In this document: positions 26,553 to 34,863 of the stretch, in pieces
Numbering within the stretch: position 1 is the first letter of the stretch
Layout: each line of letters starts with the position of its first letter
From: Geodermatophilus obscurus DSM 43160
GTDB taxonomy: Bacteria > Actinomycetota > Actinomycetes > Mycobacteriales > Geodermatophilaceae
Assembly (NCBI RefSeq): GCF_000025345.1
Contig: NC_013757.1
Coordinates: forward strand, 1,054,001 to 1,118,000
Length of the DNA: 64,000 bases
Direction of reading: 5' to 3'
The notes under the pieces: model-generated
The model's input: the letters and a program-made list of their open reading frames with translations, nothing else
Told to the model about the DNA's origin: nothing
Databases searched by the model: none
Program-made: the position numbers and the translations under genes

Positions 26553-27421
26553 AGGTCCTCCAGTGCGACGGGGGCGGCGTCCGGCGGCCCGGCGAGCAGC
26601 CGCCGCACCAGGTGCACGACGTGGTCGGTGGTCACCCCGCGGACCAGCTCGAACGGCGTCGCGACGGCCTGGAACTCCAGCGCGCCGACGACGGTCAGGT
26701 ACTCGCGCAGCTCGCCGTGGGACAGCGGGATCTGCGCGTGGAAGGCCTTGTGCGCGCTCAGCGCGACCGGCTGACCGGTCTCGTCGAGGTCGACCTTGAG
26801 CGAGTCGCCGCAGAACAGCACGCCGCGGCGGCGGTCGTGCAGCACCGAGTGCCCGGGGAAGTGCCCGCCGGTGCGGTGCAGCGTGAGGTCGGGGGCCAGC
26901 TCCAGCTCGTCGTCCGCCGGCCAGGTGACCCGGAAGGCCTTGGTCCACTCCAGGTCGCGGACGCCGACGCAGACCGTGCGCGGCTCGAGCTCCTGCTGCA
27001 GCTGCCACAGCGCGCCGTACCCGTGCACGTGGCTGGAGGCCAGGATCTCGAACCCGCCCTTCGCGTCGGCCATCCGGCGGAGCTGGGCCAGCATGTCGGC
27101 GGTGTACCAGGGGGCGCACTCGAAGCCGACCAGGCCGGCGTCGCTCTCGATCACCCACCCGCGGCTGTCCAGCCCGAAACGCGGGTGCGTGCCGAACTCG
27201 GTGACGCCCGCGACGGCGGTCGGGCGGCAGAAGCCCTCCACCGTCGCCTCGACCTGCGCCGGCGTGACGAACTCGAAGCCGTTCTCGGGGAGGGCGTTGC
27301 GGACGTCGGCGCAGACCGGGCAGACCAGCGGCCCGGGTGCCGGCCAGCGCTGCCAGTGCCCGCAGTTGGTGCAGGCGTAGGCGGGCAGGTCGGGCAGCAG
27401 CCCGCGGTAGGGGTTGGTCAT
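26549..27421 (-). CDS. metallo-beta-lactamase-fold protein with N-terminal Cys4 zinc knuckle
   Basis: 290 residues from ATG 27421. The N-terminus has a rubredoxin-like CXXC pair (Cys17, Cys20, Cys34, Cys37). An MBL-fold core follows: SSHVHGYGAL at 129-138 in place of HxHxDHxGG (His131 and His133 kept, Asp and third His missing), GGHFPGHS (His187, His191), and LFCGDS with metal Asp206. One metal site looks intact and the second altered, as in flavodiiron-like or persulfide-dioxygenase-like branches. It could be a hydrolase or an oxygen/thiol redox enzyme. Coupled to both neighbours by 4-bp overlaps. Close relatives unknown to me. Confidence 0.78.
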   Translation of the reverse strand: MTNPYRGLLPDLPAYACTNCGHWQRWPAPGPLVCPVCADVRNALPENGFEFVTPAQVEATVEGFCRPTAVAGVTEFGTHPRFGLDSRGWVIESDAGLVGFECAPWYTADMLAQLRRMADAKGGFEILASSHVHGYGALWQLQQELEPRTVCVGVRDLEWTKAFRVTWPADDELELAPDLTLHRTGGHFPGHSVLHDRRRGVLFCGDSLKVDLDETGQPVALSAHKAFHAQIPLSHGELREYLTVVGALEFQAVATPFELVRGVTTDHVVHLVRRLLAGPPDAAPVALEDL

Positions 27422-28401
27422 CTCGCGTCTCCCAGGGCGGTGAGGAGGAGGCGGTGCAGCGCCAGGTCGCGGGCGGCGTCGTACGGCCAGGGCGCGTGCC
27501 CGGCGACGGCGGCGCTGAAGGCGGCGAACTGCGCGGCGAAGGGGGAGCCCCCGGCGAAGGGCACGTCGACCGGGTCGGGCCGGTGGAGCGTGAGCGAGCC
27601 TCCCGCGGTCTGGCCCATCGTGTCGACGGCGACGACCATCCCGCGGGTGCCGACGACCTCCAGCCGGCGGCGGGGGAACGCGTCGGGGGTGTTGAAGGCG
27701 ACGTGCAGGTCGACCAGCACGCCGCCCGCGGTGCGCCCGGACAGCAGCGCGCCGTCGTCCACCGGGTAGTCCTGCACCCGGCGCTGCAGCAGTGCCCGCA
27801 GCTCCACGACGTCCTCGCCGAGCAGGACGCCGGCCAGGTCCAGGCCGTGGGGAGCCAGGTCGATCGCCGCGCCGCCGCCGGCCCGCGCGCGGTCGACCCG
27901 CCAGTTGTCGTGCGGGCGGCCGTCCGGCGTCCAGTCGGCGGGCAGCCAGCAGCAGTAGACGATGCGCAGCGCGGTGACCGTGCCGAGCTCGGGCACCAGC
28001 TCGCGCAGCCGCACGTGCGCGGGGTGCCAGCGCTGGTCGTACGCCGTCCCGAGGAGGACGCCGGCGTCGCGGGCGGCGGTCACCATCGCCTGCGCGTCGC
28101 CGACGTCGGCGGCCAGCGGCTTCTCGCAGAGCACCGCCTTGCCCGCCGCGGCGACCGCCTCGGCCACCTCGCGGTGCGCGGCGTTGGGGACGGCGACGTA
28201 GACCGCGTCCAGCCCGGGGGTGGCCAGGAAGGCGCCGAGGTCGGCGTGCGCGGGCGCGTCGACGTCCACCCGGGCCAGCGCGCCGGGGTCGCGGTCGTGC
28301 AGCGCGACGACACAGGCGCCCGGCGTCGCGGTCAGCGCGGGCAGCGCGTGGTCGCGGGCCACCCAGCCGCAGCCGGCGACGCCCCACCCGACGGCGCTCA
28401 C
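27418..28401 (-). CDS. Gfo/Idh/MocA family NAD(P)-dependent oxidoreductase
   Basis: 327 residues from GTG 28401. Rossmann N-terminus (VGWGVAGCGWVARDHALPAL), the family EKP motif in VLCEKPLAADV near residue 95, and a C-terminal alpha/beta substrate domain with the helix RAGGGAAIDLAPHGLDLAGVLLG carrying likely catalytic Asp and His. Enzymes of this family oxidise sugar or inositol hydroxyls (for example myo-inositol 2-dehydrogenase). An inositol substrate fits the operon but is not proven. It overlaps the MBL gene by ATGA. An unusual hairpin sits just upstream of its start (28422-28472). Confidence 0.88.
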   Translation of the reverse strand: MSAVGWGVAGCGWVARDHALPALTATPGACVVALHDRDPGALARVDVDAPAHADLGAFLATPGLDAVYVAVPNAAHREVAEAVAAAGKAVLCEKPLAADVGDAQAMVTAARDAGVLLGTAYDQRWHPAHVRLRELVPELGTVTALRIVYCCWLPADWTPDGRPHDNWRVDRARAGGGAAIDLAPHGLDLAGVLLGEDVVELRALLQRRVQDYPVDDGALLSGRTAGGVLVDLHVAFNTPDAFPRRRLEVVGTRGMVVAVDTMGQTAGGSLTLHRPDPVDVPFAGGSPFAAQFAAFSAAVAGHAPWPYDAARDLALHRLLLTALGDAR

Positions 28402-28421
28402 CGCCCGCCTCCCCTGCGCCG

Positions 28422-28472
28422 GATCTGCACAGTGGCGGTCATGAGCGGCTGATGGGCGCCACTGTGCAGATC
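28422..28472. repeat. perfect 16-bp inverted repeat inside the operon
   Basis: Arms 28422-28437 (GATCTGCACAGTGGCG) and 28457-28472 pair perfectly around 19 bases, in the 79-bp gap between the methyltransferase and oxidoreductase genes. It could be an attenuator, a processing site, or a REP-like element. No U-tract follows on either strand. It resembles in layout the 24-bp palindrome at 1012-1077 and the 16-bp one at 31771-31806, but the sequences differ. Confidence 0.65.
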
Positions 28473-28480
28473 TCGCGCGC

Positions 28481-29506
28481 TCACCACGCCTCCGGGAGGT
28501 CGACGAGCAGCCGGCGGCGGGCGGCGTCGGCGGGCAGCGGGTCGGGCCAGCGGGCCGGCAGGTACGTCGACCGCGGCCCGTACTCGCCGGCGTAGCGCTC
28601 GCTGGGCCAGCGCAGCTCCCCGTCGGTGTAGAGCGGGTTCGGGCGCAGCGGCGGCAGCGGCTCGCCGAGGTCGACCGGGGCGGGGGAGAGGGGGTCCCCG
28701 GCGACCAGGGCCACCGCCTCGCTGGCGTGCAGGTCGGCGGCCGCGGCGGACCGGGGCGGGCGGCCGGCGAGCAGCGAGTCGGTGAGCTCCGCGTCGTCGT
28801 AGAGCAGGTCGGTGCCGAGCACCGCGGCGTAGCCCTCCGGCGTCAGCGGCTCGCCGTGCGGGTCGGCGACGTGCGCGTGCCCGACGACGACGGTGCCGCC
28901 CTCTCCTGCGAGGTCGCGCACCGCCGCGGCCGCGGCCGGCTTGTCGCGCAGGAAGTAGAAGGCGTCGTGGCACAGCACGTAGGCCGGCGTCCGCACGTCC
29001 AGGTCGGGGACGCCGGTCACGTCGGCGCACACGTAGCGCGCCTCGGGGCAGACGAAGCGCCGGGCCAGCCACAGCTTGGCCCAGACGACGTCGACCCCGA
29101 CCAGCTCGGTGCGGCCGCGGCGGGCCAGTTCCCGCAGGTGGGTGCCGATGCCGCAGGCGACGTCCACCACCGGACGGTCGCCGGGCCAGTGCTGCTGCAG
29201 CAGCGCCAGCCCGGCCAGGTGGGTGGGGTCGGACCAGCGGTGGGCGAAGTAGTCGGCCACCCGGCCCATGCCGAGCAGGCCCATCGCCTCGCGCAGGGTG
29301 CGGGCGGCCGGCACGCGGGCCAGCTGCTCGGGCGGCGGGGGCGGCTCGGTCCACCAGTCGTCGGCGTCGGCGAGCAGAGCGACGCGGGCGCGCTCGACCT
29401 CGCCGTGGGCCAGCAGGCCGGCCACCTCCGCGCGCAGCTCGTCGCGGCCGGCTCGCGCGAACGGGATGCCGTCCACCACCGGGACGGCGGGCGCCGCCGT
29501 GCTCAC
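28481..29506 (-). CDS. class I SAM-dependent methyltransferase
   Basis: 341 residues from GTG 29506. The SAM-binding glycine motif is VVDVACGIGTHL at 113-124, with the acidic residue after strand 2 in VGVDV (137-141) and an ADVTGVPDL motif III. Long N- and C-terminal extensions flank the core; the C-terminus (YTDGELRWPSERYAGEYGPRSTYLPARWPDPL) is rich in aromatics and Pro. Methyl acceptor unknown; could O-, N- or S-methylate the pathway product. Separated from the previous gene by 51 bp and from the next by a hairpin-containing 79 bp. Confidence 0.85.
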   Translation of the reverse strand: MSTAAPAVPVVDGIPFARAGRDELRAEVAGLLAHGEVERARVALLADADDWWTEPPPPPEQLARVPAARTLREAMGLLGMGRVADYFAHRWSDPTHLAGLALLQQHWPGDRPVVDVACGIGTHLRELARRGRTELVGVDVVWAKLWLARRFVCPEARYVCADVTGVPDLDVRTPAYVLCHDAFYFLRDKPAAAAAVRDLAGEGGTVVVGHAHVADPHGEPLTPEGYAAVLGTDLLYDDAELTDSLLAGRPPRSAAAADLHASEAVALVAGDPLSPAPVDLGEPLPPLRPNPLYTDGELRWPSERYAGEYGPRSTYLPARWPDPLPADAARRRLLVDLPEAW

Positions 29507-29557
29507 TGCGTCACCGTCCTCTCCCGCGCGGCCCGGCCGCCGGGTCGGCGGAGCCGC

Positions 29558-30457
29558 TCACAGTCCTGCCGCCGCCAGGACGTCCAGGTGGAAGGCCTGC
29601 ACCGGCCCGGCGTGCACGAGCTCGAGGTCGTCCAGCGCATGCTCGGCGGTGAACGCGGCCGCGCGCGCGTGGTGGTGCACCTGCAGCACCCGGTCGAGGA
29701 CGTCGGCGGCGTGGAAGGCCTGCGACTCGGGAGCCCCGGCGTCGGCCCGCAGCCGCAGCACGGTGCGCAGCCGCTCGGCCAGCGGGCCGGGCAGGGCGGC
29801 CAGCTCGCGCTCCTCCAGCGTCCTCAGCACGCGGTCCAGCGCACCCCCGAGCAGCACCTCGCCGGCGAACCCGGCGTCGGGCAGCACGACGTTGTGCAGG
29901 TGGTGGGCCAGGCCGACGAGGAACGGCGCGACCGGGTCGGCGCCGAACACCGGCGCGACGAGCACGCCGTAGACGGCGACGGTCAGGCAGTGGTCGCCGT
30001 GGCTCTCCGGCGGCTCGACGACCACCCGCGCCTTCCCCGGGGCGGTGGCCCCGGCGCGCGGCTGGCGGTTGAGCAGGTCGGCCAGCGCCGGCGGCTCCGG
30101 CGTCGGGACGGCGAGCGGCAGCGCCGCCCGCAGCTGCGCCCGGAGGCCGGCGTCCAGCGGGCCGGCGACCTCGTCGAAGCCGCGGTGCAGCACGTCGAGC
30201 GCCTCGTCGTCGGCCAGGCCCGCCGTCCGCAGCACCGCACCGTCGATGCCGGCCAGCCGGGCGCGGGCCACCGCCGCCGCCGTCTCCGACAGCGCGACCG
30301 CGGCCGCGTCCTCACCCGCGACGAGCCGACCCCAGGCGCGGGCGAAGGCCTGCTCGGCCAGCGACCCGGGGACGGCGGCCACACGGACCCGCTTGGCGTC
30401 GCCGACCTCGGTCAGCAGCGGGCGGAGCTCGGCGAGGGCGGGGGAGCCGCCCGTCAC
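29558..30457 (-). CDS. unrecognised His-rich helical protein of the inositol/YcaO operon
   Basis: 299 residues from GTG 30457; the start overlaps the inositol-phosphate synthase stop by GTGA. Nearly all helical, Ala/Leu-rich, no signal peptide. Histidine clusters AHHLHNVVLPDAG (about 200-212) and FHAADVLDRVLQVHHHARA (about 257-275), and a late FHLDVL, recall the spaced H...HD...D metal ligands of HD-domain phosphohydrolases, but a clean HD signature is missing. It might dephosphorylate the inositol phosphate product, which is speculation. Its conserved coupling to the synthase is the strongest clue. Confidence 0.6.
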   Translation of the reverse strand: MTGGSPALAELRPLLTEVGDAKRVRVAAVPGSLAEQAFARAWGRLVAGEDAAAVALSETAAAVARARLAGIDGAVLRTAGLADDEALDVLHRGFDEVAGPLDAGLRAQLRAALPLAVPTPEPPALADLLNRQPRAGATAPGKARVVVEPPESHGDHCLTVAVYGVLVAPVFGADPVAPFLVGLAHHLHNVVLPDAGFAGEVLLGGALDRVLRTLEERELAALPGPLAERLRTVLRLRADAGAPESQAFHAADVLDRVLQVHHHARAAAFTAEHALDDLELVHAGPVQAFHLDVLAAAGL

Positions 30458-31704
30458 CGGCCGGCCGGCGCGCCGGCGACCCAGTCGAGCAGCACGCGCT
30501 CCTGCCGGTGCAGGGCGTGCTCGGGCGTGCTGCCGTCGGGCGACATCGGCGCCTTGAAGAACCAGCCGAACTGGGTCTGGACGCCGCCCTGCCCGCGCTG
30601 CTGCGCCAGGTCGGTCAGCCGGGCCAGCTCGATGGCCAGCGGCGCGGCCAGGATCGAGTCGCGGCACTGGAAGTCGACCTTGACCTGCATGCGCTGGCCG
30701 AGGAAGCCGACCAGGTCGATGGCGTCCCAGGCCTCCTTCTGGTCGCCGCGCGGGCGGTAGTAGTCGATCCGCACGACGTGGTCCTCGACCGGGTAGCCGA
30801 GGATCGAGTCCAGCACGCTGCCCTTGGTCTGCAGCTTGCTCTCCAGCGAGTCCGGGTCCTCGAGGGCCAGGCCGTCGCGGTTGCCCAGGATGTTGGTGGA
30901 GTACCAGCCCTCGACGGTCAGCGACCGGCTGCGGAAGGCCGGGGCCAGCACCGTCTTCATCATCGTCTGGCCGGTCTTGCCGTCCTTGCCGGCGACCGGG
31001 ACGCCGCAGCTCTCGGCGAAGGCCACGAGCGCGGGGACGTCCGCGGCCAGCGACGGGGTGAAGTTGACGTAGCCGACGCCCTCGGCGATCGCCGCGTAGG
31101 CGTAGACCATCGACGGGGTGATCGACCGGTCGTCGGCGTCCAGCCCGGCCTCGAAGGCCTCGACCGTCTGCAGCGCGGGCGCCGCCGGGTCCGGCCAGCG
31201 CTCCGTGGAGGCCAGGTTGACCAGCACCAGCCCGTCGAGCCGCTCCTCCTCGCGGAACCGGCGCAGGTCGGCCCGGACGGCGTCGACCTGCGCGCGGCGG
31301 GTCTCGGCGAGCACCACGTTGCCGCCGGTGACGTTGCGGCAGAAGTCGGCGTCGCCGGCCGCCGCCCACGGGGTGATGGAGGACAGGTACGGCCCGGCCT
31401 GCTCCAGCTGACGGTGGTCGAGGACGCCGTGCTGGTCGGCGGCCTTGCGCAGGTCGCTGCCGTCGAGGTCCCAGCCGCCGACGACCAGGTCGGCGTAGCC
31501 GGCCATCCCGGTCGCCTCCGTGACCGGGACGCCGTCCACCTCCATCCCGGCGAGTGGCAGCCCGGAGGTGTCGCTCCCGCCGATGCGGAGCAGTTCCAGC
31601 CCCGCCACGGCGGTCGTGGCGACCGCTCCTCCGAGGCCGACGACGGCCATCCCGACCCGACGCGGTCCAGCAGACAACGTGATCCCCCTCGTACTCGACA
31701 CCAT
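30454..31704 (-). CDS. inositol-3-phosphate synthase family protein
   Basis: 416 residues from ATG 31704. NAD-binding GLGGAVAT at 23-30 near the N-terminus, catalytic GKDGKTGQTMMK at 239-250 and EGWYSTNILGNRDG at about 265-278 (Lys residues of the active site) are all present. The family converts glucose-6-phosphate to 1D-myo-inositol 3-phosphate. First gene of the nine-gene operon, so inositol phosphate supply is probably the committed step. An actinobacterium normally has another copy for mycothiol and phosphatidylinositol; whether this is that copy or a dedicated paralogue cannot be told here. An open frame extends upstream to 31812, but the Rossmann motif position fits 31704. Confidence 0.88.
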   Translation of the reverse strand: MVSSTRGITLSAGPRRVGMAVVGLGGAVATTAVAGLELLRIGGSDTSGLPLAGMEVDGVPVTEATGMAGYADLVVGGWDLDGSDLRKAADQHGVLDHRQLEQAGPYLSSITPWAAAGDADFCRNVTGGNVVLAETRRAQVDAVRADLRRFREEERLDGLVLVNLASTERWPDPAAPALQTVEAFEAGLDADDRSITPSMVYAYAAIAEGVGYVNFTPSLAADVPALVAFAESCGVPVAGKDGKTGQTMMKTVLAPAFRSRSLTVEGWYSTNILGNRDGLALEDPDSLESKLQTKGSVLDSILGYPVEDHVVRIDYYRPRGDQKEAWDAIDLVGFLGQRMQVKVDFQCRDSILAAPLAIELARLTDLAQQRGQGGVQTQFGWFFKAPMSPDGSTPEHALHRQERVLLDWVAGAPAGR

Positions 31705-31770
31705 GACGCGCGACCTACCGTGACACGGGTCACGGAGGTCTGCAGCGCGAACCTGGAGTCGGTCCAACTT

Positions 31771-31806
31771 CGGTCCGCCGTCCACCGACCGGTGGACGGC
31801 GGACCG
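31771..31806. promoter_or_regulatory. 16-bp-arm palindrome between the divergent biosynthetic and exporter operons
   Basis: Arms 31771-31786 and 31791-31806 pair perfectly around GACC. It lies 67 bases upstream of the inositol-phosphate synthase ATG and 47 bases upstream of the ABC ATPase ATG. The position suits an operator serving both operons; it could also form an RNA hairpin in either leader. Confidence 0.55.
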
Positions 31807-31853
31807 GCGCATCGGCTGTCCCGCGGGGGAGCCCCCGGCAGCAGGGTCGGGGC

Positions 31854-32807
31854 ATGCAGAAGGACTCCCTCCCCACCATCCTCAGGCTGCCGGCGGTACC
31901 CGGGAGGGAGCCGCCGGCGCTGGCCCTCAGCGGGACGGCGCCCGACGATCCCCCGGCGGTCCGCGTGCGCGGCCTGGTCAAGCGCTACGGCGGGCGCGCC
32001 GTCGTCGACGGGGTCGACCTCGACGTCCGCCGCGGCGAGGTCTTCGCGCTGCTCGGCCCGAACGGTGCGGGCAAGACGACGACGATCGAGGTGCTCGAGG
32101 GCGTGCGCCGGCGCGACGGCGGGGCGGTCGCCGTCCTCGGCGAGGACCCGGGCCGCGCCGGGCGGGCCTGGCGCGACCGCGTCGGCGTCGTCGGGCAGAG
32201 CACCGGCGTCGGGAACGCGCTCACCGTGCGGGAGACCCTCGACCACTTCGCCCGGTACCACGGCACCGCACAGGACACCGGCGCGCTCGTCGAGGCCGTC
32301 GGGCTCACCGGGGCCGCGGGCACCCGGGTGTCGCGGCTGTCGGGTGGCCAGCGGCGCCGGCTGGAGGTGGCCCTGGGCGTCCAGGGCCGGCCCGAGCTGC
32401 TGTTCCTCGACGAGCCCACCACCGGCATGGACCCGGTCGCGCGGCGGCAGTTCTGGGAGCTGGTGCGCGGGCTGAGGGCCGGCGGGACCACCGTCGTCCT
32501 CACCACCCACTACCTCGACGAGGCCGCCGCGCTGGCCGACCGCGTGGGCGTGCTGGCCGCCGGGCGCCTGGTGGACGTGGCCCCGCCCGACGAGCTCGGC
32601 GCCGGGCTGCGCCGGGCGGCCACCGTCCGGTGGGCCGACAGTGGCGGCGTGCGCGAGGTGGTCACCGAGGAGCCGGCCGCCGTCCTGCGCGACCTGCTCG
32701 CCGCGCACCCGGCCGGCGAGGTGCCCGGCCTGACCGTCACCCGGCCCGGCCTGGAGGACGTCTACCTGTCCCTGGTCGGCGCCACTCCCGAGGAGGCCTC
32801 CCGATGA
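31854..32807 (+). CDS. ABC transporter ATP-binding protein (DrrA type)
   Basis: 317 residues from ATG 31854. Walker A GPNGAGKTTT, Q-loop VVGQSTG, signature LSGGQRRRLEVALG, Walker B LLFLDEPTTGMDP and switch His in LTTHYLDEA. The C-terminal extension (about 240-317) matches drug-export ATPases of the DrrA/CcmA group. Its stop overlaps the permease start by ATGA. First gene of an exporter/two-component operon divergent from the inositol/YcaO operon. Confidence 0.92.
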   Translation: MQKDSLPTILRLPAVPGREPPALALSGTAPDDPPAVRVRGLVKRYGGRAVVDGVDLDVRRGEVFALLGPNGAGKTTTIEVLEGVRRRDGGAVAVLGEDPGRAGRAWRDRVGVVGQSTGVGNALTVRETLDHFARYHGTAQDTGALVEAVGLTGAAGTRVSRLSGGQRRRLEVALGVQGRPELLFLDEPTTGMDPVARRQFWELVRGLRAGGTTVVLTTHYLDEAAALADRVGVLAAGRLVDVAPPDELGAGLRRAATVRWADSGGVREVVTEEPAAVLRDLLAAHPAGEVPGLTVTRPGLEDVYLSLVGATPEEASR

Positions 32808-33631
32808 CCGCCGTCCTGACCCCTGCTGCCACCCGGCCGGCACCGCCGCCGGCCCTGACCATCGGGCTGGCCCGGACGGCGCTGGAGCTGCGGCTGTTCG
32901 TCCGCGACCCGGCCCAGGTGGTGTTCTCCTTCGCGTACCCGATCGTGATGCTGGTGATCTTCGCGTCGGTCTTCGCCGGCGAGGACCGGCCGGGCGGGGT
33001 GCCGTTCGCGCAGTACTTCCTCGCCGGGATCGCGGCCACCGGGATCATGCTGACCAGCTTCCAGGCGGTGGGGACGGCGCTGGCCGAGGAGCGCGAGCGC
33101 GGCGACCTGGTCCGGCTGCAGGTGATCGGCACGCCGCCGCTGGGCTACTTCCTCGGCAAGGCCGGTCAGGTGCTGGGAACGACGGTGCTGCAGCTCGCGG
33201 TCCTGCTCACCGTGGCGGCGACCGCCTACGACGTGCCGATGCCGGACGGGGCCGGCCGGTGGCTGACCTTCGCCTGGGTGGCGCTCGGCGGCGCGCTGGC
33301 GGGCACCGTCCTCGGCATCGCGGTCGCCTCGGTGGGCAGCAGCCGTGCGGTGGGCAACGGGATCAGCGCGTTCGCCATCGTGCTGCAGTTCTTCTCCGGG
33401 GTCTTCTTCGTCTTCTCCGAGCTGCCCTCGTGGATGCAGGAGGTGGCTGCGGTCTTCCCGCTGAAGTGGCTGGTGCAGGGCATGCGCTCGGTGTTCCTGC
33501 CCGACGCCGCGGCCGCCGCGGAGCCCGCGGGCAGCTGGGAGCACGGCATGATCGCCCTCGTGCTCGCGGTGTGGGTGGTTGTCGGCCTCGCGGTCTGCAG
33601 CCGCACGTTCCGCTGGCGCCGGGCGGCATGA
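32804..33631 (+). CDS. ABC-2 type transporter permease
   Basis: 275 residues from ATG 32804, with AGGAGG about 8 bases upstream. Six hydrophobic helices in the ABC-2 pattern: VVFSFAYPIVMLVIFASVF, YFLAGIAATGIMLTSF, TTVLQLAVLLTVAAT, WVALGGALAGTVLGIAVASV, GISAFAIVLQFFSGVFFVFS (with the conserved 'SGVFFP-like' turn) and VLAVWVVVGLAVCS. Partner of the preceding ATPase; exports an unknown lipophilic or glycosidic compound. Overlaps the kinase start by ATGA. Confidence 0.92.
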   Translation: MTAVLTPAATRPAPPPALTIGLARTALELRLFVRDPAQVVFSFAYPIVMLVIFASVFAGEDRPGGVPFAQYFLAGIAATGIMLTSFQAVGTALAEERERGDLVRLQVIGTPPLGYFLGKAGQVLGTTVLQLAVLLTVAATAYDVPMPDGAGRWLTFAWVALGGALAGTVLGIAVASVGSSRAVGNGISAFAIVLQFFSGVFFVFSELPSWMQEVAAVFPLKWLVQGMRSVFLPDAAAAAEPAGSWEHGMIALVLAVWVVVGLAVCSRTFRWRRAA

Positions 33632-34863
33632 GCCTGACGCGCCGGCTGGCCGCCGCCGTCGTCCCTCCCGAGGACGACGGCGGCGAGCCGCTGCCCGAGC
33701 GCGGGTGGCGGGCCACGGTCGTCGGCGTTCACGTCATCTCCGCCGTCGTCTGGACGCTGGCAGTGGTGTCCGCGGCGGTGGGGGACGCCGTCGACGACGA
33801 CCGGCGCACGCCCGCCCTCGCGGTGCTGGCCGCGCTGGCCGTCGCTTACGCCGCCCTGGGCGTGCCGGCGATCGGGGCCGGCGCCCGGCGACGGGCGGTG
33901 GCCTACCTCGTCGTGCTCGTCGCCGCGTTCGGTCTGCTGGGCTGGCTGGCGTCGGGGCTGCTGTTCCTGCTCTTCCTCGCCTACCCGCACGTCTGGTTCG
34001 CCGTCCAGGGGACCCTGACCGGGATCACCTGGACGCTGCTGCTCGGGCTGGCCAGCGCTGTCGGCCCGCTGCTGTCGGCGACGTCCGCGAGGAGCCCCGG
34101 CGACCTGCTGCTCGAGACGGGCGTCGGCATCGCGTTCAGCCTGGCGCTGGGCGTCTGGATCAGCCGGGTGCTGCGCGAGAGCGCCGAGCGGGCCTCGCTG
34201 ATCGCCCAGCTGGAGGCCACCCGGTCGGAGCTGGCGGCCGCCGAGCGCGAACGGGGCGTGCTGGCCGAGCGCGAGCGGCTGGCGCAGGAGGTGCACGACA
34301 CCCTGGCGCAGGGCTACACCTCGATCGTCGTCCTGGCGCAGACCGCCGACGCGCTGCTCCCCGCGGATCCGGAGGCCGCGCGCGAGCGGCTGGCCGTCAT
34401 CGAGGAGGTCGCCCGCGACAACCTCGCCGAGGCCCGTGCCGTGGTGGCCGCGTTCCGGCCGGTGGCGCTCGACGGGTCGACGCTGGTGGAGGCGCTGAGG
34501 CGGCTGGCCGAGCGGTTCGCGCGGGAGACCGGGCTGGAGGTGCGGGTGGACACGGGGGCGCTGGACGCCGCGCCGGGCCTGCGGCGCGACGAGGAGGTGG
34601 TCCTGCTGCGCGGTGCGCAGGAGGCGCTGACCAACGTCCGCCGGCACGCCGGGGCGACGGCGGTGGTGCTGCGGCTCTCGCGCGTGGGCTCGCAGGTGTC
34701 GGTGCACGTGGAGGACGACGGCGTGGGCTTCGACCCCGCCTCGGCCTCCGTCTCCGGCCTCGAGGGGCTGCGCGGCCGGGTGGAGCAGGTCGGCGGTGAG
34801 GTCGACGTCGCGTCGCTGCCCGGCGCAGGCACGCGGGTGACCGTGCGGGTGCCGGGCGCATGA
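33628..34863 (+). CDS. sensor histidine kinase (NarL/DesK type)
   Basis: 411 residues from ATG 33628. About five transmembrane helices in residues 28-175, a coiled linker (LIAQLEATRSELAAAERERGVLAERERLAQEV), the HisKA_3 phospho-His in EVHDTLAQG, and a HATPase with EALTNVRRHAGA (N box) and VEDDGVGFD (G1). No large periplasmic domain, as in LiaS/DesK intramembrane sensors. Coupled to the permease and the response regulator by ATGA overlaps, so it probably senses the transported compound or envelope stress. Confidence 0.92.
   Translation: MSLTRRLAAAVVPPEDDGGEPLPERGWRATVVGVHVISAVVWTLAVVSAAVGDAVDDDRRTPALAVLAALAVAYAALGVPAIGAGARRRAVAYLVVLVAAFGLLGWLASGLLFLLFLAYPHVWFAVQGTLTGITWTLLLGLASAVGPLLSATSARSPGDLLLETGVGIAFSLALGVWISRVLRESAERASLIAQLEATRSELAAAERERGVLAERERLAQEVHDTLAQGYTSIVVLAQTADALLPADPEAARERLAVIEEVARDNLAEARAVVAAFRPVALDGSTLVEALRRLAERFARETGLEVRVDTGALDAAPGLRRDEEVVLLRGAQEALTNVRRHAGATAVVLRLSRVGSQVSVHVEDDGVGFDPASASVSGLEGLRGRVEQVGGEVDVASLPGAGTRVTVRVPGA

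Noticed and set aside
24268-30457. Assignment of the operon to the ebo (eboABCDEF) cluster because of the TIM barrel and inositol synthase
   Set aside because: No EboA, TatD, UbiA or dehydroquinate-synthase-like gene is present, so the resemblance is partial.
31854-33631. Naming the ABC genes drrAB
   Set aside because: Family type is similar but substrate is unknown, so no symbol is given.
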